A stretch of 64,000 bases of DNA from Guyparkeria sp. SCN-R1 (GTDB lineage Bacteria > Pseudomonadota > Gammaproteobacteria > Halothiobacillales > Halothiobacillaceae). How positions within the stretch are numbered: position 1 is the stretch's first letter; each line of letters starts with the position of its first letter. Both the position numbers and the translations under genes were made by a program. Below the pieces are notes generated by a model. It was not told the DNA's origin. It ran no database searches and saw nothing but the letters and a program-made list of their open reading frames with translations. Where the stretch lies: positions 1 through 64,000 of the forward strand of contig NZ_QZMT01000009.1 of assembly GCF_003932495.1 (NCBI RefSeq), given 5' to 3'. Positions 1 through 9,900 of the stretch are shown here, piece by piece.

Positions 1-151
1 CTCGGAACCCTCATTGTGAGGCTCTTGAGGTGTCTAGGAAAGTCGGGGCGATTCACCTTTCCCGACGACAGCGTCGTCAACTGATTGAGGCCGCGCGGAA
101 CTGAACCCGTCGACCATCACGCACAATCGATACATCACGGAACACGGACAC

Positions 152-1678
152 ATGCTCGATTACTTCCTGAGTTCAGACTGGGCCATCATCGCCACCGAAT
201 TGCTGGCGGGATTCATCGTGATCTCACTGATCCTCGCCATCCTGGTCTGGCGGGGGCAGCGACGGCATACCGGGGCCGCCGAACGTCTGCTGGACGATCG
301 CGCCCCGATCATGCGCGCCTCCGAGGAGATGCTCGACCGCCAGATCCAGCGCACGTGGCCCGAACTGACGATCGATGACGAGCAGCGCGAGAGCTATGCC
401 GAACGCAGCCTCGATGCCGTCGAGGCGATGGTCGAGCCCTGGCTTGAACCCAAACGATACGAGCTGGCGGCAGTCGCCCGGCGTTTCCTGCAGGTGCGGC
501 AGGCCGACCTGGACCAGTTGTTGACCCTGGCCCGTGCCCAGGCCGAACAAAGCGAGGGTGACGATCCACGGCTCGCCGAGCTCGAAAAAGACATCGAGGA
601 ACTGCGCGACCAACGTGACCGACAGGCCAAGCATCTCGCGGAGAGCCTGGAAACGGTCAATGTCATGGTGCGGGAGTACGGCCGCAAGTTTGACTACAAC
701 AACGAGCCGCGTGTCGCCACGGTGCTCAAGGCCATCGTCATGGTCCAGGAGATGGATGCCGGGGCGGATTGCGAAACCGCCAAGAGCCGTGCCGACGAGG
801 TGTTCACCGAGGATCTGGTTGCCACCCCGTCGACGCCTGCAGAGGAGAGCGAACCATCTCCCGCTGCGGGCGAGGACAGTCCGGCTGCCACGGGGGCCCA
901 ACCGGTCGAGGAAACCGATACGGACGCCGACACCCCTGATCTCTCTGCTGAAGACGAGATGGCCGCCGCCATGGCAGCCGAGGGCGTTTCGAACGAGAAG
1001 ACCGAGGCGATGGAGGCCGCGTCGAGGGAACGTGAAGAGCAAGCCACCGCCGAGGCACAGGCCACCACCGGGACGGACACGGCAGACGACGCCGAAACGG
1101 ATGAGCGGACCGCGGAACAAACCACCGACGAGCTAACTGACGTCCAAGCCGAGGAGCAAGGTATCGACTCCACGGCAGAGCCGGACAACACGGTCGCGAA
1201 TAGCGACGACCTGGATGAACTGATCGAGTCGGCCGCCAAAACACAACCCGGAGCTCAACCCGAGCCCCCCGAGTCGCAACGCATCGACGGGCCCACTCGG
1301 GCCGACGAGGCGGAAACGACCGGTCCAGACGAGGAAGTCGCCCAACCCTCGGGTGAAGGCCAACCAGGCGAGAAGGAAACGTCCCCTTCCTCCATCGACG
1401 GTGAGGACCAGGAGATTGCCAGCGCCCGGCCGGATGAGCCGCAAGTCCCGGGCGAAACCTCGGCGTCACCCGAAGAGACCGAATCGCGGCAAGACGAAAG
1501 GTGCGATGATGGGCAAGAAGAAGGTGAGAACGGCGTGATCGATCTCGATGATGTCGAGATCCCCAAGGAAGACGAAAACGACAAGGACGACGGCAAGGAT
1601 CAAGAATTTGATCTCGACGACATCGACGCCCTCCTCGACGCCGAGATTGCCCGCAAACACGGCAAGGGCAACGATTAA
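152..1678 (+). CDS. Membrane-anchored protein with coiled coil and long acidic tail, function unknown
   Basis: The family is not recognised. The 508-residue product has one N-terminal membrane segment (about residues 9-33), a charged helical region likely to form a coiled coil (about 115-185), and from about residue 225 a very acidic, low-complexity tail rich in Glu, Asp, Ala and Thr. With a short N-terminus and a positively charged stretch after the membrane segment, the tail most likely lies in the cytoplasm. The last 25 residues contain DLDDIDALLD, which resembles the EIDALL motif at the N-terminus of the flagellar switch protein FliM; an internal DDLDELI is a weaker copy. The ATG is the first one after two small hairpins in the leader (stems 42-47/61-66 and 64-69/73-78). 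It converges with murB. Base composition matches its neighbours. Reality as a gene is clear; any role is inference. Confidence 0.8.
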   Translation: MLDYFLSSDWAIIATELLAGFIVISLILAILVWRGQRRHTGAAERLLDDRAPIMRASEEMLDRQIQRTWPELTIDDEQRESYAERSLDAVEAMVEPWLEPKRYELAAVARRFLQVRQADLDQLLTLARAQAEQSEGDDPRLAELEKDIEELRDQRDRQAKHLAESLETVNVMVREYGRKFDYNNEPRVATVLKAIVMVQEMDAGADCETAKSRADEVFTEDLVATPSTPAEESEPSPAAGEDSPAATGAQPVEETDTDADTPDLSAEDEMAAAMAAEGVSNEKTEAMEAASREREEQATAEAQATTGTDTADDAETDERTAEQTTDELTDVQAEEQGIDSTAEPDNTVANSDDLDELIESAAKTQPGAQPEPPESQRIDGPTRADEAETTGPDEEVAQPSGEGQPGEKETSPSSIDGEDQEIASARPDEPQVPGETSASPEETESRQDERCDDGQEEGENGVIDLDDVEIPKEDENDKDDGKDQEFDLDDIDALLDAEIARKHGKGND

Positions 1679-1902
1679 TCATCCCAAAACCCCGGAGATT
1701 GTCCGGGGTCGTGATGTTCAGGTTTTGGCGTCGCCGCCTTAGAGCGACTTCTCGAGAAGTACCAGTCGTTGCACTCGTAGCCCTCGCTCAGGCGCTTTTG
1801 CGCCTCCCCGGTGGTATGCGGCGGCATGATCTCCATGTCACATGGCTTACACGCCTCGGCCTTGTCAACACCATGGAGAACTCCTATCGATCGGTGACAC
1901 AC
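1675..1902 (-). CDS. Possible small hypothetical protein downstream of murB
   Basis: A 75-codon reading frame whose ATG overlaps the last codons of murB in another frame. The predicted product contains a CKPC pair, is hydrophilic, and ends FWDD. Its 3' end runs through the hairpin that looks like the murB terminator, which weighs against a separate transcript. No family is recognised. A shorter start at an internal Met-Glu-Ile-Met is also possible. It may be chance. Confidence 0.3.
   Translation of the reverse strand: MCHRSIGVLHGVDKAEACKPCDMEIMPPHTTGEAQKRLSEGYECNDWYFSRSRSKAATPKPEHHDPGQSPGFWDD
1686..1708 (-). terminator. Rho-independent terminator after murB
   Basis: Read on the minus strand, a 6-bp GC stem (CCCCGG / CCGGGG, 7-base loop) is followed by TTTT. 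It lies between the convergent ends of the acidic-tail gene and murB. The stem is short, so strength is uncertain. Confidence 0.5.
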
Positions 1903-2993
1903 TCCGGCTCCACCACCAGACGAATACCCGTCTCGTCTTCTACCCGGTCACGCACCGACTCGGCAAAACGGAGAAATTCCGCGCCGCTCGCCCCACCGTG
2001 GTGCTCGAGCACCAAGGCATGCCGTGATGACACGGCTACCGCTCCCTCGCGACGACCCTTCAGGCCCGCCGTTTCGATCAACCACCCAGCGGGGATCTTC
2101 ACCCCACCCGGGGCATCGAAACGCGGCATGTCCGGCCAGCGCCGCGACAAGCGCGCGGCCACTTCCGGCGCCACGACCGGGTTGTGAAAGAAACTGCCGG
2201 CACTGCCGGGCCACCCACCGCGCCAGTCGGGCAGCTTGGCCAGGCGAACCGTGGTGATCACATCCGCGTACTCCGCCGGTGACATCGCCGAGCGCGCCCG
2301 GCCGGTCCGTGCACTCCAGTCGGCCACGGCCTTGTCCACCCCCGGATAGGCCACGGGCGGCCAGTCAGCCGGTGGCGTTGCCGACAGGCGCAGCCCGACC
2401 CTCAGGATCAGCCAGCGGTCCGGTTCGCGCTTGAAGCGACTGCTGCGATAGGAAAAGTCACAGGCGTTACGAGCGAATCGTTCGATACGTCGTTCCCGAC
2501 GATCCCACACCTCGACCCAACGCGTCCGGTCGGCGATTTCCGTTCCGTACGCCCCGACGTTCTGCATCGGGGCCGCACCGACCGTGCCGGGTATTTCGGC
2601 AAGCGCCTCCAGTCCGAACCAGCCACGCCCGGCAGTGGCCCGCACAAGCGCGTCCAATCCCATGCCCGCCTCTACGGACAACTCGATCGCGCCGGCATCC
2701 GTGGGCACGGCCGACCAATCGGTCGCGGTGATGATCGCGGCTTTAGCGATTCGTGGCGTGGCGAAGACAACGTTCGAGCCGCCGGCGGCGACCCGGGTGT
2801 CGGGATCGGCCAGCCAGCCGGCCACCTGGGGAGTGGCCAGTGTGGCCTCGGAGACGTCATTGAGCACGAGCATGCGCTCGGCCTTGGCCGGCAACCGAAG
2901 GGTGTTCGGCAGGGAGGCATCGTCGACCCATTCAAAGGCCGGCCGTTCGGCAGCACCCGTCTGTGTCTCGGTCCCCATGCTGGTCGATTTCAT
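1884..2993 (-). CDS. murB: UDP-N-acetylenolpyruvoylglucosamine reductase MurB
   Basis: FAD-dependent enzyme that reduces UDP-GlcNAc-enolpyruvate to UDP-MurNAc, the second committed step of peptidoglycan precursor synthesis in the cytoplasm. Visible type I MurB features are an N-terminal NTLRLPAKA segment, the FAD/diphosphate loop AGGSNVVF, the GLEALAEIPGTVGAAPMQNVGAYG region, the tyrosine-containing SYRSSRFK loop, and GSAGSFFHNPVV with the serine expected to protonate the product, followed by PAGWLIETAGLKG. At 369 residues it is slightly longer than the E. coli enzyme. Its ATG overlaps the stop of the upstream glycosyltransferase gene (ATGA), so the two are translationally coupled; an ATG five codons further in is an alternative start. 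Confidence 0.95.
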   Translation of the reverse strand: MKSTSMGTETQTGAAERPAFEWVDDASLPNTLRLPAKAERMLVLNDVSEATLATPQVAGWLADPDTRVAAGGSNVVFATPRIAKAAIITATDWSAVPTDAGAIELSVEAGMGLDALVRATAGRGWFGLEALAEIPGTVGAAPMQNVGAYGTEIADRTRWVEVWDRRERRIERFARNACDFSYRSSRFKREPDRWLILRVGLRLSATPPADWPPVAYPGVDKAVADWSARTGRARSAMSPAEYADVITTVRLAKLPDWRGGWPGSAGSFFHNPVVAPEVAARLSRRWPDMPRFDAPGGVKIPAGWLIETAGLKGRREGAVAVSSRHALVLEHHGGASGAEFLRFAESVRDRVEDETGIRLVVEPECVTDR

Positions 2994-3958
2994 GGGCGTT
3001 CGGGTGTGACCTCGACGCCTTCCGGGCTGGACGACGGCTCTTCCGGCAGCTCGATCGGCGCCTTGCCTTGCGTGATGACCTGGATGATCGATTCCACCAC
3101 GATCTCCGGCTGGTTCATCGGCGGATGATCGACGTTGATCAACTTCTGCCGCGAGCGCCGTGTGGTGATCACGCCCTCATGCTTGGCCTCGCCATCACGA
3201 CAGACGCAGACCCCGGGGATGCCGAGTGCGGCCGCGAGCCAGCCGCAACGATTGTTCCCGACCAGCACGTAACGGCTCTGCGTCAGCCGGCGTTGCCATT
3301 CCTCCATGTCGGCGGGGGGATGGGCCGAGACATCATCCAGGCTCACCCCGGTTTCGCCGAGACGGCGTCGGATCAACTCGATGCCCGCGTCGTCAAAAGG
3401 CAGCCCGCGGGTGTCGACCAACAGGTCGGTGACCACCGGCTCGGCCTCGATCGACAGCCCGTAATCCGGGTTGAGATCGTGCAGCGAATACTCCAGTACC
3501 GCGGCGAACAGCACGCGCACAGCCTGCACCCGATGCAGGTCATCCGGCACCGGGTATTGTGAATCGTAGGGTTGCCGTCTCGGCAGTCGCCCTTTGGTCG
3601 GTCGGGCGATACCCACTGAGGTGGCGGGGACGCGCTTTGCCATCGCCAGGGTTTCGGGGCGACCGAACGGGTCGATCACGTACTCGACCTGCTCCAGTTG
3701 CGGGTGCGCGCGCAAGGTGTCTTTCCAGGCACGACTAGCCCGCCAGCCCGCCGGCGTCCAGCCCGATGCGAGCAACACCGTACCGTCGAACACCACGACC
3801 TCGTCGACATCCGGGTGACGGCGGAACCAGCCGGCCGCCTCTGGGCCGGTAATCACGCTGAACTTGAGTCCCGGCCGGGCGCGGACCGCATCGGTCAGGG
3901 CGGGAAAGGTAGGGATGACCTCGTCCGGGAGGTCAGGGGCGACAATCGCAATACGCAT
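2990..3958 (-). CDS. Glycosyltransferase family 9 / heptosyltransferase-like protein
   Basis: The 322-residue product starts MRIAIVAPDLPDEVIPTFPA, close to the N-terminal pattern of LPS heptosyltransferases (WaaC/WaaF, GT9), and later has an LVGNNRCGWLAAALGIPGV segment that fits the nucleotide-sugar site of the GT-B fold (normally with His/Thr/Gly). The reading frame is open 37 codons further upstream, but that segment lacks family similarity, so I place the start at the ATG at 3958. It is probably a cytoplasmic or membrane-peripheral enzyme adding a sugar to a cell-surface glycan, consistent with its overlap with murB. The canonical catalytic Asp and donor motifs are not obvious, so this may be a divergent or repurposed member. 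Confidence 0.65.
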   Translation of the reverse strand: MRIAIVAPDLPDEVIPTFPALTDAVRARPGLKFSVITGPEAAGWFRRHPDVDEVVVFDGTVLLASGWTPAGWRASRAWKDTLRAHPQLEQVEYVIDPFGRPETLAMAKRVPATSVGIARPTKGRLPRRQPYDSQYPVPDDLHRVQAVRVLFAAVLEYSLHDLNPDYGLSIEAEPVVTDLLVDTRGLPFDDAGIELIRRRLGETGVSLDDVSAHPPADMEEWQRRLTQSRYVLVGNNRCGWLAAALGIPGVCVCRDGEAKHEGVITTRRSRQKLINVDHPPMNQPEIVVESIIQVITQGKAPIELPEEPSSSPEGVEVTPERP

Positions 3959-4030
3959 GCACTCGGGCGTCCTGACGAGAATGGGCGGGTTTTCGGTGGT
4001 ACGGCACCGGAATCTGGCAACGTCGCTGCA

Positions 4031-4039
4031 TGCTAAACT
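4031..4039 (+). promoter_or_regulatory. Candidate extended -10 promoter of metG
   Basis: TGCTAAACT is an extended -10 element (TGn plus TAAACT, 5 of 6 to consensus) about 106 bases before the metG ATG, in the divergent gap with the glycosyltransferase gene. No good -35 is seen. Confidence 0.35.
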
Positions 4040-4144
4040 GCCGCGCCCTGAATAACCAATCGTCAGCAATGCCGCCTCCGGGGCGGGCCCTCCGGGGCAC
4101 CGACTACCGGTCCGACAACCCTCATTTCAAGACAGCGCTCTCGC

Positions 4145-6199
4145 ATGGACAAACAACGCCGGATTCTCGTCACCTCTGCCCTGCCCTACGCCAACGGTCC
4201 GTTACACCTCGGGCATATCATCGAGACGATCCAGACCGACATCTGGGTGCGTGCACAGAAGCTGTTCGGCAACGAGTGCCGCTACGTCTGTGCCGATGAC
4301 ACCCACGGCACGCCGATCATGCTGCGCGCCAAGCAGGAAGGCATGACGCCCGAGGAACTGATCGCCAAGATCCACCAGCTGCACGAGGCGGATTTCCAGG
4401 GATTCGGCATCGGTTTCGACAATTTCGGCAGCACGCATACCGACGACAACCGCAAGATGGCCGAGGAAATCTTCGGCAAGCTGGATGCCGCCGGCCTGAT
4501 CAGTCGCAAGACCATCAAGCAGGCCTTTGACGAGACCGAACAGATGTTCCTCCCGGACCGGTTCATCAAGGGCACCTGCCCGAAGTGCGGGGCGGATGAT
4601 CAGTATGGCGACAACTGCGAGGCCTGCGGCGCGACCTACTCGCCTACCGAGCTGAAGCACCCGAAGTCGGTACTCTCTGGGACCACCCCGGTCGAGCGCG
4701 ACTCCGAGCACTACTTCTTCGACCTGCCCAAGATCGGCGACCGGCTCAAGGCCTGGCTCGACGACGCGCAAGTCCAGCCCTCCATCAAGGCCAAGCTCAA
4801 CGAGTGGTTCGAATCCGGCCTGCAATCCTGGGATATCTCGCGCGACGCCCCCTACTTCGGCTTCGAGATCCCGGGCGCCCCGGGCAAGTTCTTCTACGTC
4901 TGGCTGGACGCACCGATCGGCTACATCGGCTCGTTCATCGAACTGGCGCGCCGCGAGGGCTTGGACTTCGACCAATTCTGGGGCAAAGATGCCGACACCG
5001 AGCTGGTGCACTTCATCGGCAAGGACATCGCCTACTTCCACACCCTGTTCTGGCCGGCGACCCTGATGGGCGCAGGCATGCGCACCCCAGATGCGATCCA
5101 CGCCCACGGCTTTCTCACCCTGAACGGCGAGAAGATGAGCAAGTCACGTGGCACCTTCATCAAGGCCAAGACCTACCTCGAACACCTCGACCCAGAGGCC
5201 CTGCGCTACTATTTCGCCGCCAAGCTCGGTTCGGGCATCGACGACATTGACCTCAACCTCGAGGACTTCCGCTACCGCGTCAATGCGGATCTGGTCGGCA
5301 AGGTGGTCAATATCGCCAGCCGCTGCGCGGGCTTTATCAAGAAGCATTTTGACGGCCGGCTGGCTGCGGAACTGGAGCGCCCGGAACTCCACCGCGAGAT
5401 GACGCAGGCCGCCGCCGGCATCGCCCAGCGCTACGAGCGCCGCGAATACTCGGCGGCGATGCGCGAGATCATGGCGCTGGCCGACCGGGCCAACCAGTAC
5501 ATCGACGAGCGCAAGCCCTGGGTGCTTGCCAAGGACGAAGCCACCCGTGCCGAAGTCCAGTCGATCTGCACCGATGGGATCAATGCCTTCGCCGTGCTGA
5601 TGACCTACCTCTCGCCGGTGCTGCCCAAGCTTTCCGCCAAGGCGGCCGACTTCCTCAATGTGGAGGCATTGACCTGGCAGGGACTGAACGAGCCGCTGCT
5701 CGATCACCCGGTCAACAAGTTCAAGCCCATGATGCAGCGGATCGAGGAATCCTCGCTCGAGGCACTGCTCGAGGCGGCCAAGCAGGACGCGGCCGACGAG
5801 GCCAAGACCAAGGCCGGTGAAAACGCCACGAAGGAGAAGGTCGAGAAGCGCGAGATCGAGCCGATCGCCGAGACCGTCGACATCAATCAATTCATGAGCG
5901 TCGATCTGCGTATTGCGAAGATTCTCGAGGCCGACCACGTCGAGGGGGCCGACAAGCTGCTGCGCCTGTCGCTGGATATTGGCGAGGACAAGCCCCGTCA
6001 GGTGTTCGCCGGCATCAAGGCCGCCTACGATCCCGCCTCGCTGGTCGGGCGGCATACCGTGATGGTGGCCAACCTGGCCCCGCGCAAGATGAAGTTCGGT
6101 GTCTCAGAAGGCATGGTGCTGGCCGCAGGTTCCGGCGGCTCAGACCTGCACATCTTGGCGCCCGACGAAGGTGCCACGCCGGGCACCCGCGTGAAGTAA
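4145..6199 (+). CDS. metG: Methionyl-tRNA synthetase
   Basis: Class I aminoacyl-tRNA synthetase that charges initiator and elongator tRNA-Met. The 684-residue protein has the HIGH-type motif HLGH (residues 21-24), a zinc knuckle CPKC...CEAC at about 146-163, the KMSKS loop at 330-334, the anticodon-binding helical domain, and a C-terminal EMAP/Trbp111-like tRNA-binding domain from about residue 580 that also dimerises the enzyme. Length and architecture match the E. coli type. It is followed 58 bases later by an initiator tRNA gene, its own substrate. The upstream gap is shared with a divergent glycosyltransferase gene. The Shine-Dalgarno sequence is weak. Confidence 0.97.
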   Translation: MDKQRRILVTSALPYANGPLHLGHIIETIQTDIWVRAQKLFGNECRYVCADDTHGTPIMLRAKQEGMTPEELIAKIHQLHEADFQGFGIGFDNFGSTHTDDNRKMAEEIFGKLDAAGLISRKTIKQAFDETEQMFLPDRFIKGTCPKCGADDQYGDNCEACGATYSPTELKHPKSVLSGTTPVERDSEHYFFDLPKIGDRLKAWLDDAQVQPSIKAKLNEWFESGLQSWDISRDAPYFGFEIPGAPGKFFYVWLDAPIGYIGSFIELARREGLDFDQFWGKDADTELVHFIGKDIAYFHTLFWPATLMGAGMRTPDAIHAHGFLTLNGEKMSKSRGTFIKAKTYLEHLDPEALRYYFAAKLGSGIDDIDLNLEDFRYRVNADLVGKVVNIASRCAGFIKKHFDGRLAAELERPELHREMTQAAAGIAQRYERREYSAAMREIMALADRANQYIDERKPWVLAKDEATRAEVQSICTDGINAFAVLMTYLSPVLPKLSAKAADFLNVEALTWQGLNEPLLDHPVNKFKPMMQRIEESSLEALLEAAKQDAADEAKTKAGENATKEKVEKREIEPIAETVDINQFMSVDLRIAKILEADHVEGADKLLRLSLDIGEDKPRQVFAGIKAAYDPASLVGRHTVMVANLAPRKMKFGVSEGMVLAAGSGGSDLHILAPDEGATPGTRVK

Positions 6200-6223
6200 C
6201 GCGGATGACAAGGTAACGAGTTC

Positions 6224-6251
6224 GTGACGCCGACCCCGAATTGTGTATAAT
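6224..6251 (+). promoter_or_regulatory. Promoter of the first initiator tRNA gene
   Basis: A perfect -10 TATAAT at 6246-6251 with GTGACG at 6224-6229 (16-bp spacer) lies just before the tRNA. The stretch after the -10 is GC-rich, as in stringently controlled stable-RNA promoters. Confidence 0.7.
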
Positions 6252-6257
6252 GCGTCT

Positions 6258-6334
<77 letters not shown>

Positions 6335-6340
6335 GATTCT

Positions 6341-6374
6341 AAAAAGCCCCGGGGCCTGGCCTCGGGGCTTTTTT
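6341..6374 (+). terminator. Rho-independent terminator of tRNA-fMet copy 1
   Basis: An AAAAAGCCCCG / CGGGGCTTTTTT hairpin begins six bases after the tRNA CCA end. The A-run on the 5' side makes it usable in both directions. Confidence 0.85.
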
Positions 6375-6413
6375 CATGCCCAGTGCATTACGCCAGATTC
6401 GTGCGGGGTTTCC

Positions 6414-6417
6414 CTTG
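6414..6417. repeat. Left CTTG target-site duplication
   Basis: CTTG directly abuts the left inverted repeat of the 338-bp element and is repeated at 6756-6759 directly after the right inverted repeat. Confidence 0.7.
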
Positions 6418-6755
6418 GGAAGGTCTGCACGAATGGCATACCGCTCTGCGCGCCTTGAGCCGGGCAGATGCACGGCGCTCGTCCGCCGCGGAAGAGTCAT
6501 TCTCTTTCCAAGGACGAAACCGGATCGGCAGAACGCCGATCCGGCCGGCGCGAGCCGGCCCGAAGGGCGAGGTCCAAGGACGGACCTCGCGACGCAGCAG
6601 ATGTCCGGCTCAAGGCGCGCCCAGCGGGGCTTAGCGAGTCGCCCGTGCTCCGCGTTGCGCTGTCTTGACGTGGCCACCGGCACGCCGGTGACGCCGCGCC
6701 TGGATCACGAACGACTCGCCGAGCCAGAGTGATATCACATTCGTGCAGACCTTCC
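6418..6755. mobile_element. MITE-like non-autonomous element between two tRNA-fMet genes
   Basis: This 338-bp segment has perfect 18-bp terminal inverted repeats (GGAAGGTCTGCACGAATG at 6418-6435, its complement at 6738-6755) flanked by a CTTG duplication. A second inverted pair of 16 bp lies inside (6448-6463 and 6605-6620). Its core holds three consecutive perfect hairpins: 6520-6529/6535-6544, 6543-6549/6554-6560 and 6567-6575/6582-6590. No credible protein is encoded. The GGAAGGT ends and 4-bp duplication resemble IS5-family elements, so it is probably mobilised in trans by such a transposase; that family assignment is inference. Confidence 0.75.
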
Positions 6756-6756
6756 C

Positions 6757-6784
6757 TTGACAGCATTGCGGGGCTGCGTACAAT
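6757..6784 (+). promoter_or_regulatory. Promoter of the second initiator tRNA gene
   Basis: A perfect -35 TTGACA (6757-6762), 16-bp spacer and -10 TACAAT (6779-6784), followed by a GC-rich discriminator. The TTG of the -35 box is supplied by the right CTTG duplication of the neighbouring MITE. Confidence 0.85.
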
Positions 6785-6799
6785 GCGCGCCATACCAGA

Positions 6800-6876
<77 letters not shown>

Positions 6877-6881
6877 GATCG

Positions 6882-6915
6882 AAAAAGCCCCGGGGCATCG
6901 CCCTCGGGGCTTTTT
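6882..6915. terminator. Bidirectional terminator between tRNA-fMet copy 2 and the RND pump gene
   Basis: An AAAAAGCCCCG / CGGGGCTTTTT hairpin with poly-A on one side and poly-T on the other lies between convergent genes and can serve both. Confidence 0.85.
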
Positions 6916-6927
6916 GTTTGTGCCGTG

Positions 6928-9900
6928 TCAGGCCACCCGTGCCCGCCGCCGCTGGGCCACCCCGAGCACGCTCGCCGTCAGGGCGGGCAGGAACGTCAGG
7001 GTCACGATGGTCGCGCCCAGCAGACCAAACATCACAATCGCCCCGACCCCGCGATAGAGCTCGGTCCCCTCCCCCGGGATCAGCACCAGCGGCGAGAGCC
7101 CGCTGATGGTGGTCAGGGTGGTCATCACGATCGGGCGCAATCGCACCGCGACGGCGTCCATCACCACCTGAACCGCATCACGCCCCTCGGCGAAGCTCCG
7201 CCGCGCCTGCTCGACCAGCAGGATGGGGTTGTTGACCACCGTGCCCATCAGGATGAGAAAGCCGAGCATGGTGATCATGTCGAACGGCTGACTGATGGCC
7301 TTCACACCGATCAACGGAAGCAGGCCGCCCACCAGGTTCATCAACGCCAGCCCGGCAATCCCGCCGGCGATACCTAGCGGAATGGCGGTCATGATCAGCA
7401 ACGGGTAGCGCCAGTGCGTGAAGATCGCCACCAGTAACAGGTAGATGATCGCCAGAGCGATGACAAAGTTGCCGGAAAGGGCCTCGCGGGTGGCATTGAG
7501 CTGGTCGGAGGCCCCGGAGATTGACAGGCTGACACCCGCTGGGATCTCGCCCGCGTCACGCATCTCGCCAACCAGTTCCTCGCGCACTTGCTCAACCCCG
7601 GCTTCCAGGGCCACGGACTCCGGCGGGATGATGTCCAGGGTCACCATCCGCTTGCCATCCACCCGTCGAACGATGCTCGTATCCACCCGGGTGTCGATGC
7701 GAGCCACCGATGACAGCGGCAGGCTCGCTCCCTGCGGACTTTTCAGCAGGATCTCGTCGAGTCGAGCCAGGCGCGGATCACGCCCGCCCGCCCCGTAGAG
7801 ATAGATGTCGATCTTGTCGTCGTCGAGGAAGAAGTCGTCGACGTAGGCGCCCTCGGTGAGCGCGGAGACCGAAAAACCGATCGCGTCCATGCTCAACCCC
7901 AGTTCTGCTGCCCGGTCCCAGTCGGGGCGGATCTCGACCAGCGGCTGGGCGAGTTCCAGTGTCGACGGTCGCGTCTGAATGCGGGGGTTGTCGAAGATGA
8001 CTTCGGCCCGTTCATACGCACGATTCGCGACCTCGTAGATATCGGCCAGATCGGATCCGGCGATATCCAGCGAGATGCTGCGGGTGCCGCCATCGTTGCT
8101 CGAGATGATCGATCCCTTGGCCGCAAATGCCCGCATCCCCGGGTACTGCTCGTAGAACCGGGTGATCTCGTCCATCAACGGTCCGATGTGATCGGGATCA
8201 ATCGTCTCCGAGATCACCCGGATCTGAGTGGGCTGGACCTGCATCACCAGGTTCCGGATCGGCGGTACCGGTGTGTCGCCGCGCTCGAAAGCACCGGGGT
8301 CGGCGTCCACCGCCGGCAGCAGGTGCGCCTCGACCTCCTCCGCAATACGGGCCATCTCGTCGAGGTTGTAGCCCGGCGGGGCGTTCATGACCGCGAAAGT
8401 CTTGGGTTCCTCCCCCTCGGGAAGATATGCCGCCGGCGGGGTGAGAAACACCACGATCGAGACACTGCCTGCCAGCATCACGGCCATGGTCAACCAGCGG
8501 CGTGGCCGTGACCCGATCATCCCCTTCACCCCGGTCTCGACCGCACGCGCCCAACCGGGCGTCCGGTCGCCCTCCCGCCCCGAGCGCCCGAAATCAAGAT
8601 GCGCACTTAGGGTGGGGATCAGCATGACCGCCACCAGCATCGAGGCAACGATCGCCGCGGCGATCGCAATGGCCACGTCCGAGTACAACTGACCCGCTTC
8701 TTCCTGGATAAACAGGATCGGCAGGAAGACCAATACCGTGGTCGCCGTCGAGGCCAGCACCGCCGGCCAGACTTCCCGCACTCCCTCGACCGCGGATTCC
8801 AGTCGGGCCATGCCGCGCCGACGCAAGCGCTCGATGTTCTCGAGCACCACGATACTGTTGTCGACGGTCATGCCGATGGCGAAGGCGACACCGGCGAGCG
8901 AAATCACGTTGATTGTCCGCCCGGTTATCAGCAGCCCGAGGAACGCGGCGATGGCACACAATGGAATCCCGATCACACCGACCAGGGTCGCGCGGGTCGA
9001 CCTCAGGAACAGGAACATCACCAGGGTGGCGAACGCCGCACCCAGTCCCAGGTTGGTCCAGACGTTCTTGACCGAGGCCTGCACGTAGCGTGCGTCGTCG
9101 GTGTTGAGTTCCAGGACCATCCCGGCCGGCTCGAGCACCTCCTCGTTGATGCGCTCGACCTCCTCGATCATCGCGTACTTGATATCGATGACGTTCGAGC
9201 CACTCTCGCGCCGTACCTGCAACCCGATGACCTTCTGACCATTGGTGAAGGCCAGCGAACGCTGACGCGAGCCGCCCTGCTCGACCTCGGCCACGTCGCC
9301 CAGGCGGATCACCGCATCGCCACGCCGGGTGATCACCAGTTGCTCCAGCTCCTCGGCACTGGCAAAACGGCCCACCGTGCGCAACAGATACCGTCGTTTG
9401 CCCGCATCCACCTCCCCGCCGGAAATGTCCTGGTTGCGCGCGCGGATGGCATCACGCAGATCGATCAGGGTCAGTCCCCGTCGCGCAAGCTGCCGTTCGT
9501 CGACGTGAATCTGCATCTGCCGCTCGGCGCCGCCACGCATGGTGATCTCCGAGACCCCAGGCACGCTTTCCATGCGCGGCCGGACCTCGTCATAGACGAA
9601 GTCACGCATCAGATCGATGTCCAGACCGCGCGGGTTATCCGGCAACGTCGCGACCCGGAAGTACATGAAGGCATTGGAGGAAAACGAGGTGGCCGCGATG
9701 CGCGGCTCGTCGACATTACGCGGGTAATCGGGCACCTGGCTCAGGGCATTGTTGACCTCGATCAGCGCCTCGGTGATGTCGGTGCCGAAGGGAAACTCCA
9801 GCTCGATCTCCGCCGCATCACTGGTGGCGGTGGCATTGAGTTCCGCCAAGCCCGGGATGTTGCGCAGGTACCGTTCCTGCTCGATCAGGATGTCCTTCTC

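Noticed and set aside
5144-6055. A 303-codon minus-strand frame inside metG
   Set aside because: Antisense shadow of a conserved gene with no recognisable domain.
6376-6732. Short open frames inside the 338-bp element
   Set aside because: They cross the terminal repeats and hairpins, have no ribosome-binding sites and look like GC-rich chance frames.
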